9,878 nt of DNA. It comes from CAZJGF01 sp964545665 (GTDB taxonomy: Bacteria; Chloroflexota; Dehalococcoidia; GIF9; AB-539-J10). The first letter of the stretch is position 1. Each line of letters opens with the position of its first letter. Both the position numbers and the translations under genes were made by a program. Shown here one piece after another: positions 1 through 5,460 of the stretch. The stretch covers positions 1-9,878 of the forward strand of contig CAZJGF010000056.1 of NCBI GenBank assembly GCA_964545665.1, given 5' to 3'. The notes below the pieces were generated by a model. It was not told where the DNA came from. It was given only the letters and a program-made list of their open reading frames with translations, and made no database searches.

Positions 1-24
1 TATGTTGCTTATGCTTCGCGTCAT
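1..24 (-). CDS. 5' end of a leftward gene (partial, product unknown)
   Basis: Only eight codons lie in the window, reading M-T-R-S-I-S-N-I from an ATG at 24-22. The start is supported by GGAGGTG on the minus strand (39-33), eight bases ahead of the ATG, and by a promoter-like pair farther upstream (75-103). The product cannot be told from so few residues. The gene runs the same way as the symporter at 390-1682 but is separated from it by 365 nt and has its own promoter candidate, so it is probably a separate unit. The gene call rests on SD spacing alone. Confidence 0.5.
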
Positions 25-389
25 TTCTGGTTCACCTCCACGGGAAAATCATGCCCTAAATAGACCACATTATTAATATAAATTAATACGCTTTCCCTGT
101 CTATCATAGTCTAGAATCACCAAGTTAAAAAAGGGGCAAACACAATCAAGTAGCAGCAAATTGAGCATCGAACAAGGTACGCCTCCAAAACAAAGACCCA
201 ACATGTAGGCCGGAAAGAACGCCTGGAGAGAGAAGCTTATCCCGACATTACCTAGCAAATCTACGATTATTTCTTTCTAAACCCAGTCCCTTGGCTTTTG
301 CCCTGTCAAGATGAGTCCCTTTAATCTTGAGGCAGCCTCCTTTCGCCTATTGCATCATACTACCTTGCAAAGTACTAACCTAACAATGT
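25..389. other. Gene-free interval left of the symporter
   Basis: I see no convincing gene here. The one open frame with an ATG (258 down to 73, minus strand, 61 codons) has no SD and its translation resembles no family I know. The interval holds the promoter and SD for the left-edge gene. It also holds a 7-bp inverted repeat, TCAAGAT (306-312) with ATCTTGA (324-330), separated by an 11-nt loop and extendable by CTG/CAG across a 2-nt bulge. That hairpin lies 60 nt past the symporter stop codon but has no T-run on either strand, so it is at best a weak 3' structure. Confidence 0.4.
75..103 (-). promoter_or_regulatory. Promoter candidate for the left-edge gene
   Basis: On the minus strand TAGACA (103-98), a 17-nt spacer and TATATT (80-75) resemble a housekeeping sigma-factor promoter, with 5 of 6 bases matching in each box. 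Transcription would begin near 68, giving a leader of about 44 nt before the ATG at 24. The surrounding DNA is AT-rich. Confidence 0.45.
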
Positions 390-1682
390 TTACGCCTTAA
401 CCTTTGCTCCTCCACGCCAGAAGTCCAAGTTTAGCATCTTCTCAGTTTTCGCAATTATCGAAGTAACTGCCAGGTCACCAGTAACGTTCAAGCTAGTTCT
501 CCCCATATCCAGTATGGCGTCAATGCTCAGTATCATTCCATAAGCAATAGCTACGGATGAGCCTGCTTCGAGAGGTAGTCCCACCGATTCAAGAACCATG
601 ATAAGCATTATCGCCCCAGCCCCAGGGACTCCGGCTGTGCCTATAGAGGCAAGGACCGCGGTTAGCATAATTACCACCTGTGACCCTATTGCTAAAGGCA
701 TTCCTATGGCATTGGCTATGAACATGGCGCAAACTGCCTGGTATAGACAGGTCCCATCCATATTTACCGTGGCCCCCAGCGGTAGGGTGAAAGAATATAC
801 TCCTCTATCCATTCCCAGCCTTTGCTCAGCAACACTCATGGTAACCGGCAAAGTTCCGCTACTACTTCTGGTGACAAAAGCCGTAATCGTGGCATCCCTA
901 GCTCTCGGCCAAAATCTGGCAGGATTAAGCCTCCATATCCTCAACGCTCCCCCATAAACTGACGAATAATGAATAATCTCAGGCCCAAATACACCACAGG
1001 GAGCAACTTCCAATATCCAGCGCACCAGCCTGTACATCACTTCAGCCAATCCATCAGGAACTCTTAACACAGTATCGCTGGCTTCAGCAATTCTGGAAAC
1101 TTTGAGCTCCTTTAGATAAGACAGTGCTGTCCCCACCAGTATCGCGAATACTATTGTCGGCAACACCTGTCCTGCTGCCAAAGCTCCAAATGGATTCGTT
1201 GGTATTAGACCAACCAAGACAGCTTTTATTGACGGCGCTACTACCTCCGTCACTACCTCTTCTCCAACAAGCGCCAGGCCTAATCCTGGGTGGAACAGGT
1301 TTGCTATACCCAAGCCTATCAGGACAGCAATAAATGTTGTCACCAGGTAAAAAACTACGGTCTTGACGCCGATTCTCGCTCCTCGTACCGGTGATATACT
1401 AGCTGAACCCACCACAAGAGAGAAAAAGACTATTGGCATGATACACATCTTAAGCAATGTCACAAAGAAGTCTCCTAGTGGTTTCACCGGCGCTATGGCA
1501 GGTCCAACGATTACCCCGACAATAACCCCAACAACCAGCCCTATTACTATTTTGTATATCAGGGTAAAACCTAGATAACCACCTCTGGCACGTTCTTCCC
1601 CATTTTCAATTACCTCCTCTCTTCCAAATTCTAGTGTGCTATCCCTCTTGCCAGGCTGTATATACCCTTTACATGGCCTCAC
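390..1682 (-). CDS. Dicarboxylate/amino acid:cation symporter (DAACS/SLC1, GltPh-like), probably missing TM6
   Basis: A secondary transporter of the inner membrane that would couple Na+ or H+ to uptake of acidic amino acids. Counted from the frame's first GTG, the hallmark elements are hairpin-1 RSSSGT (271-276 region), TM7 NMDGT (307-311), hairpin-2 AGVPGAG (350-356) and the TM8 segment DMGRT...NVTGD (392-403). The TM8 Arg is the residue that reads the substrate side-chain carboxylate in GltPh, so an aspartate/glutamate-type substrate is likely. Two things are odd. Between APCGVF (227-232) and NPARF (253-257) only about 20 residues occur where GltPh has about 45, which removes TM6. The start is also unclear: the GTG at 1682 is part of an SD sequence, and the best SD/ATG pair (ATG at 1603) is out of frame with the body. 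Family membership is very secure. Function is doubtful, and the gene may be decaying. Confidence 0.85.
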   Translation of the reverse strand: MRPCKGYIQPGKRDSTLEFGREEVIENGEERARGGYLGFTLIYKIVIGLVVGVIVGVIVGPAIAPVKPLGDFFVTLLKMCIMPIVFFSLVVGSASISPVRGARIGVKTVVFYLVTTFIAVLIGLGIANLFHPGLGLALVGEEVVTEVVAPSIKAVLVGLIPTNPFGALAAGQVLPTIVFAILVGTALSYLKELKVSRIAEASDTVLRVPDGLAEVMYRLVRWILEVAPCGVFGPEIIHYSSVYGGALRIWRLNPARFWPRARDATITAFVTRSSSGTLPVTMSVAEQRLGMDRGVYSFTLPLGATVNMDGTCLYQAVCAMFIANAIGMPLAIGSQVVIMLTAVLASIGTAGVPGAGAIMLIMVLESVGLPLEAGSSVAIAYGMILSIDAILDMGRTSLNVTGDLAVTSIIAKTEKMLNLDFWRGGAKVKA

Positions 1683-1689
1683 CTCCTCT
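1601..1689 (-). promoter_or_regulatory. Two strong SD sites ahead of the symporter, each leading to a dead-end ORF
   Basis: On the minus strand the first SD, AGAGGAGGTGAG (1689-1678), is followed after seven bases by ATG-TAA (1674-1669), a start codon directly followed by a stop. The second SD, AGAGGAGGT, has its GGAGG core at 1617-1613 and is followed nine bases later by ATG (1603). That ATG opens a ten-codon frame ending in TAG at 1573-1571, one frame away from the symporter. The only in-frame conventional start is the GTG within the first SD. Either the gene has a frameshift near its N-terminus, or these mini-ORFs are leader peptides, or an unusual start is used. Confidence 0.5.
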
Positions 1690-1771
1690 CAGTAATTCGG
1701 CGCCAAGCTCCAGGGCCAACTTCTGCCACACTCAATTCGGCAACACTAGAAGTACCAAACCCCTGAATTCA

Positions 1772-1800
1772 ATCATATTTCCGCCCCTTTGCACTGTCGA
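1772..1800 (-). promoter_or_regulatory. Promoter candidate for the symporter
   Basis: On the minus strand TCGACA (1800-1795), a 17-nt spacer and TATGAT (1777-1772) each match the sigma-70-type consensus at 5 of 6 bases. Transcription would begin near 1765, leaving a leader of about 160 nt that contains both SD sites described at 1601-1689. A weaker pair, TTGACG with TAGACT at 18-nt spacing, lies farther upstream (about 1815-1845). Confidence 0.5.
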
Positions 1801-1879
1801 TAAGTCGCGGGCAGTCTATTTACTGAGTGAATGACCCGTCAATTATTATTGCTCCAAGCCAAGCTAAAACAGGCTAGAC

Positions 1880-1996
1880 TGATATGGCTCAGATAGCTTA
1901 GTGACACATACACGGGCTATGAAAGGGGACTATAGTGGCCCCATTATTAATATTTATAGCACAAACCGGGATACAATCGTCTGGTAAACATCCACA
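1880..1996 (+). repeat. Dispersed direct repeat, copy 1
   Basis: This interval matches 9761-9878 in the same orientation. By hand alignment I count 96 identities in 117 aligned positions (about 82%) with one single-base gap. The best-kept blocks are TGACACATACA, TATGAAAGGG, TTTATAGCACAA and TACAATCGTCTGG. The unit contains TATAGT where copy 2 has TATAAT, but no -35 box sits at a normal distance. The copy lies between the divergent symporter and deacylase genes. The right boundary is unknown because copy 2 is cut by the window end. No coding potential or terminal inverted repeat is visible. It may be an insertion-element remnant or an intergenic repeat family. Confidence 0.75.
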
Positions 1997-2027
1997 GGCT
2001 GTCTAAGAAGGACAGGCAAGGTGTGGA
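1991..2027 (+). other. Hairpin at the right end of repeat copy 1
   Basis: TCCACA (1991-1996) pairs with TGTGGA (2022-2027). Inside it CTGTC (1999-2003) pairs with GACAG (2011-2015), with an asymmetric internal loop and a 7-nt apical loop. If the deacylase promoter is the one at 2032-2060, this structure is not in that transcript, which makes a role as the end of the repeat element or as a transcription stop for upstream readthrough more plausible. There is no T-run after it. Confidence 0.35.
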
Positions 2028-2031
2028 ACTG

Positions 2032-2060
2032 TTGACGGTTGCTTGCTCCTAATCTAGAAT
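2032..2060 (+). promoter_or_regulatory. Promoter candidate for the deacylase
   Basis: TTGACG (2032-2037), a 17-nt spacer and TAGAAT (2055-2060) match consensus at 5 of 6 bases each. Transcription would begin near 2067, giving a leader of about 26 nt with GGAGGTG at 2081-2087 ahead of GTG 2093. This also argues against the upstream in-frame TTG at 2039, which lies inside the promoter. Confidence 0.55.
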
Positions 2061-2092
2061 CAGCAGTAAGAAACAAAAATGGAGGTGCCATC

Positions 2093-3682
2093 GTGTCATT
2101 CGATCTAGTCATCAAGAACGGGAGAATTGTGGATGGTTGTGGGAACCCCTGGCTTAGACAAGACTTAGGAATAAAGAGAGGGAAAATCGAAAAAATCGGG
2201 GAAATCGCTGAAGGAACAGCACATAGGACTATTGATGGAGCAGGATTAGTTGTTGCTCCAGGATTCATTGATATCCATAGTCATGACGATGTTGTATTCT
2301 TTGAAGATCCACTTAATAAGGCAAAACTTCAGCAAGGGGTGACCACAGTAGTCAACGGAAACTGCGGAGTCAGCGTCGCCCCAGTAAACACGGAGACAAT
2401 TCCTTTTCTGAACCAGTATACTGCAGAAATTCAAATGGAACTCGATTTTACCAAATGGCGCTCCTTCGCTGAGTTCCTGGACAGGCTAGAGCAAATTCCA
2501 ATAGGTATGAATGTAGCCAACTTAGTAGGACACGGTGCCCTAAGAATTGCTGTCATGGGTTTCGACAGCAGGAGGCCTACAGCGGGAGAGCTTGCAGAAA
2601 TGAAGAACTTACTAGCCGGAAGCATGGAGGAGGGAGCTTTTGGCATGTCTACCGGGCTGATTTATCCACCAGGAGCATATTCCGAGACCGAAGAACTGGT
2701 TGAGCTATCCAAAGTGGTAAGCCGATATGGAGGCCTATATGCTACGCATATGAGAGACGAAGGAGACCTAGAGCCACAGGCCATAGAGGAAGCCCTAAGA
2801 ATAGGCCGCGAGGCAAATGTGCCTGTCGAGATATCGCACCACAAGATTTCAAATAAAGCAAACTGGGGTAAGAGCATAGAAACCTTGGCCAGGATCAAGA
2901 GGGCCAGGGCCGACGGTATTGATGTCACTGTGGACGCTTATCCTTATACCGCTGGCAGCGCTACTTTAACCGCTCTCTTTCCACCATGGGTTTATGCTGG
3001 CGGTGAACAAAGGCTTGTTGAAAGACTTAAAGACCGGGAAACTCGGAGAGAGATTAAGAAATATATAGAAGAGAGAACTGATTGGCAGAACTTTGTGAAA
3101 GGAGTTGAAGGTTGGCAAAGCATCGTGATTTCGGCTGCCTGGCATCACCCCGAATATGAAGGTAAAAGCCTGCTGGAGATCTCCAAAGAGCTAAGCAAGG
3201 ACCCTTACGAGGCGCTGTTTGACCTAGCCGCAGACGAAGGAGCTAAATGTATGATGGTTATTTTCCTATTGGACGAAGAAGATGTAGAAAGGATAGTCTG
3301 TGATCCTGGAGTTGCTGTCATAACCGATGCTGTGCCTCATACTCAGGCTGGCAAACCCCATCCTAGAGGTTTTGGCACTTACCCCAAGGTCTTAGGTAGA
3401 TACGTGAGAGAGAAGGGCCTAATGACCATGGAAGAGGCAATAAGAAAGATGACTTCCTTACCGGCTCAGAGGTTTAATCTTAAGACCAAAGGTTTATTGA
3501 GAGAGGGTTTTGATGCAGATATAACCATATTTGACCCGAAGACCATAATTGACAGGGCTACCTATCAGGACCCTCGGGTAAAGCCCAGTGGCATTGAATA
3601 TGTAATAGTAAATGGTGCAATAGTCCTGAGTGGAAATGAATTCACCGAGGAAAGACCAGGAAGAGTTATCAGAAGAACTTAG
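2093..3682 (+). CDS. N-acyl-D-amino-acid deacylase (D-aminoacylase, amidohydrolase superfamily)
   Basis: Hydrolyses N-acyl-D-amino acids to a D-amino acid and a carboxylate; a cytoplasmic zinc enzyme with no signal peptide. I chose GTG 2093 (529 aa) because GGAGGTG lies five bases upstream and the protein then opens directly with the family's amino-terminal beta-sandwich (FDLVIKNGRIVDG). In that numbering the metal site HSHDD is at 62-66, the NGNCG loop with the family's conserved metal-bridging Cys at 91, GMSTGL near 184-189, His219 in ATHMR, His249/250 in ISHHK, YPYTAGS at 283-289 and the catalytic-type Asp at 412. The C-terminal PHPRGFGTYP...LGRYVRE and KGLLREGFDADITIFDP segments are standard. 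One small deviation is TDAVP where most relatives read SDG. Length is normal for the family. N-acyl-D-Glu, D-Asp and broad-range types cannot be told apart. It is probably transcribed alone. Confidence 0.9.
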   Translation: MSFDLVIKNGRIVDGCGNPWLRQDLGIKRGKIEKIGEIAEGTAHRTIDGAGLVVAPGFIDIHSHDDVVFFEDPLNKAKLQQGVTTVVNGNCGVSVAPVNTETIPFLNQYTAEIQMELDFTKWRSFAEFLDRLEQIPIGMNVANLVGHGALRIAVMGFDSRRPTAGELAEMKNLLAGSMEEGAFGMSTGLIYPPGAYSETEELVELSKVVSRYGGLYATHMRDEGDLEPQAIEEALRIGREANVPVEISHHKISNKANWGKSIETLARIKRARADGIDVTVDAYPYTAGSATLTALFPPWVYAGGEQRLVERLKDRETRREIKKYIEERTDWQNFVKGVEGWQSIVISAAWHHPEYEGKSLLEISKELSKDPYEALFDLAADEGAKCMMVIFLLDEEDVERIVCDPGVAVITDAVPHTQAGKPHPRGFGTYPKVLGRYVREKGLMTMEEAIRKMTSLPAQRFNLKTKGLLREGFDADITIFDPKTIIDRATYQDPRVKPSGIEYVIVNGAIVLSGNEFTEERPGRVIRRT

Positions 3683-4153
3683 ATTACTGCCGGCAGATAT
3701 CTCAAGGCACAGTCATCCGAAAGCTGCGTTGCTGTCCGGCGAAAATGTCACCTTAACTCTTCAGAGAATTTGACACCACCCTTATCAATATGTATTTCAA
3801 CGTTCTGCGCTAGGGATGGTCTGGTCCAGGTCTTTATGTTGATGAGGCTCCGGCTGTAGAGCTTAGCAGGTATTGACATTTTCCGAAGGAAGCTGCATAG
3901 TTCTGCGACATAACCATGACAGAAGAAGTCAACCAGTATCTTCTTAACAGCCATGAGGATGAAGGTATCCCAAGTGTCATAGACGGGCTTCGCCTGCGAA
4001 ATCTCTAAGAGGAGGTGAACATCAGACAGAAAGGCATACAGTAAGGCTGTCAGGTTGAGCGGCGACTAAATTGAAGAAGGAGGTGCTTATAGACGACTCT
4101 TTATGAGGGGAAAAGCCACGAGACACCAACGAGAAGGAGGTTCACATGAGGTA
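3683..4153. other. Gene-free interval between deacylase and dipeptidase
   Basis: About 470 nt hold no secure gene. The palindrome CTGCCGGCAG (3687-3696) lies just after the deacylase stop but has no loop or T-run, so I do not call it a terminator. A promoter candidate lies at 3873-3901 and SD-like sites near 4011, 4079 and 4136. An opposite-strand frame stays open from about 4065 to 3748, including 68 codons after an ATG at 3954, but lacks an SD and is not recognised. A 30-codon rightward frame (ATG 3916 to TAA 4008) ends directly before the first SD, also without an SD of its own. The interval may contain the remains of lost genes. Confidence 0.4.
3873..3901 (+). promoter_or_regulatory. Promoter candidate for the dipeptidase-symporter operon
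   Basis: TTGACA (3873-3878, perfect consensus), a 17-nt spacer and CATAGT (3896-3901, 4 of 6 matches) could start transcription near 3908. The leader to the dipeptidase ATG would then be about 245 nt, long enough for post-transcriptional control. Confidence 0.4.
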
Positions 4154-4156
4154 ATG
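4009..4156 (+). promoter_or_regulatory. Dipeptidase leader with three SD-like sites and a two-codon ORF
   Basis: GAGGAGGTGA (core GGAGG 4011-4015) is followed at normal distance by ATC rather than ATG. AGGAGGTG (4078-4085) is followed by ATA. GAAGGAGG (4133-4140) is followed after five bases by ATG-AGG-TAA (4146-4154), whose last base is the A of the dipeptidase ATG (4154-4156). A ribosome bound at the last SD would therefore meet the mini-ORF first and could restart one base back on the dipeptidase. The dipeptidase ATG itself lies 13 bases from that SD, which is rather far for direct initiation. Confidence 0.5.
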
Positions 4157-5191
4157 GAACAAAGAACAGCTAAGGATGCGAAAGAATTACATCAACGCTC
4201 CATATTGGTGGACGCCCATTCCGACATGCTGTGTGACGTCACTCCCAAGCGCAAGCAAGGCAGAAAAGCTGTTATAGAGGAAGAGTGGGTTCCGATGATG
4301 AGGAAAGCGGGCATAGATATACGGGTAGCAGTCATTTTCGTTGATTGGTCTCATGTCCCCGAGCTTGCTTTGAGGGACGGGCTAGATATCGCTGCCGCAC
4401 TGCATAAGGAAGTTGACGAATCGCCGAGCATCACTCAAATCACCGGATTTGAGGACATTGAGAAGGCTAAGAAGGATGGAAAGATAGGGCTGATACTTGG
4501 GATGGAGGGTGCTGAGCCACTCGGCAACGATATTGAGCTTCTGCACATATTCCATATCCTTGGCTTGCGGATGCTGACTCTAACCCATGCGCTAAGAAAC
4601 TACGTTGCCGATGGGGTCCACTTCTTCCCACGGAAAGAGGGCAAGCCAGGAGGAATCACCGATTTCGGGGTGAAGGTCATTGAGGAGTGCAATAATCTAG
4701 GCATTGTAATCGACGTTTCTCATCTCAACGAGCCGGGATTCTGGGACGTCATGGAGTTCACCAAGGCCCCGGTAGTCGCCTCTCATTCCAACTGCAGAGC
4801 ACTACAAGACCATCCAAGATGCCTTACCGACGACCAGATTAAGGCGGTGATGGACAACGGCGGTGTAATCGGCATGAACTCTGCCAGTATTTTTGTGGAC
4901 GACAAGAATCCAGACCTCGAACACCTTGTGAATCACCTCGATCACATAGTGGAACTAGGGGGGATAGAGCATGTGGGGTTGGGCTTTGACTTCTGTGACT
5001 ATGTCCTAAAATATCTCGATGCAGAAACGCTGGCAAAATTGCCAAATGTGGCGCCGGTGAAAGGTCTTTACGGTGATGAAGAGGTCCCCAACTTCACCGA
5101 GGCACTTGTGAAACGCGGATATAGTGACCAAGACATTGAGCTCATATTGGGCAAGAATTTCCTGCGGGTATTCAAGGAGGTATGGAAATGA
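4154..5191 (+). CDS. Membrane dipeptidase family (renal dipeptidase type, peptidase M19)
   Basis: A binuclear zinc dipeptidase that cleaves dipeptides, including those with a C-terminal D-residue. Starting at ATG 4154 it has 345 residues, usual for bacterial members, with no signal peptide. Visible zinc ligands are the DxHxD motif in DAHSD (His22, Asp24), Glu118 in GMEGAE, His190 in DVSH and His211 in SHSN. The substrate-site Arg215 follows in NCRAL, and Asp279 lies in GLGFDF. LTLTHALRN, NGGVIGMN and the C-terminal GKNFLRVFKEV are also family-typical. An ATG at 4103 is in frame but 20 nt from the nearest SD and would add a charged stretch with no counterpart in the family. The gene leads an operon: its stop overlaps the start of the next gene by ATGA. 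Family is secure; the true substrate is not known. Confidence 0.9.
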   Translation: MEQRTAKDAKELHQRSILVDAHSDMLCDVTPKRKQGRKAVIEEEWVPMMRKAGIDIRVAVIFVDWSHVPELALRDGLDIAAALHKEVDESPSITQITGFEDIEKAKKDGKIGLILGMEGAEPLGNDIELLHIFHILGLRMLTLTHALRNYVADGVHFFPRKEGKPGGITDFGVKVIEECNNLGIVIDVSHLNEPGFWDVMEFTKAPVVASHSNCRALQDHPRCLTDDQIKAVMDNGGVIGMNSASIFVDDKNPDLEHLVNHLDHIVELGGIEHVGLGFDFCDYVLKYLDAETLAKLPNVAPVKGLYGDEEVPNFTEALVKRGYSDQDIELILGKNFLRVFKEVWK

Positions 5192-5460
5192 AGTTCATTG
5201 AGGATCCAAGAGTAAAAGTATCGCGAAGGCTCTGGGCCATCTCGTGGATTTTCTACTCTGCTTTCCTGGCATTTCTGATGGGGCTGTCCTATACCATGGG
5301 CACGGAACCTTATATATGGGGACTACCTCGCTGGGTGGCAATAGGAAACATAGTGGTGCCCGTTGTATTCGTGATAGCGCTGATATTCGTGGCAGAAAAA
5401 CTCATCCCTGATTTGCCCCTAACAGACGAGGAGGAAAGAGGGAAAGGAGGCAAAGAATGA
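5188..5460 (+). CDS. YhdT/DUF997 small membrane protein
   Basis: A 90-residue inner-membrane protein with two hydrophobic helices (about residues 14-36 and 50-72), a basic N-terminus and an acidic tail. The pattern DPRVKVSRR near the start, LPRW between the helices and PDLPLTDEEE after the second helix fits the DUF997/YhdT family, whose E. coli member sits directly ahead of panF. Its role is unknown, probably an accessory subunit of the symporter encoded next. I chose ATG 5188 over ATG 5182 because AAGGAGG (5174-5180) is seven bases from the former and one base from the latter. Both ends overlap neighbours by ATGA, which points to translational coupling and fixed stoichiometry. Confidence 0.8.
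   Translation: MKFIEDPRVKVSRRLWAISWIFYSAFLAFLMGLSYTMGTEPYIWGLPRWVAIGNIVVPVVFVIALIFVAEKLIPDLPLTDEEERGKGGKE

Noticed and set aside
73..258. 61-codon minus-strand frame as a small membrane protein
   Set aside because: It has no SD, overlaps the promoter candidate for the left-edge gene, and its hydrophobic translation resembles nothing known.
306..330. Inverted repeat as a symporter terminator
   Set aside because: Only 7 bp with no T-run on either strand, so not called as a terminator.
2039..2092. In-frame TTG at 2039 as deacylase start
   Set aside because: It has no SD, lies inside the -35/-10 pair at 2032-2060, and would add 18 residues ahead of the normal family N-terminus. GTG 2093 has GGAGGTG five bases upstream.
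3916..4008. 30-codon plus-strand ORF as a gene
   Set aside because: It has an ATG but no SD and no recognisable sequence, so it is mentioned only as part of the gap.
4103..4153. ATG 4103 as dipeptidase start
   Set aside because: The nearest SD is 20 nt away and the extra residues are a charged stretch without a family counterpart. ATG 4154 is preferred.
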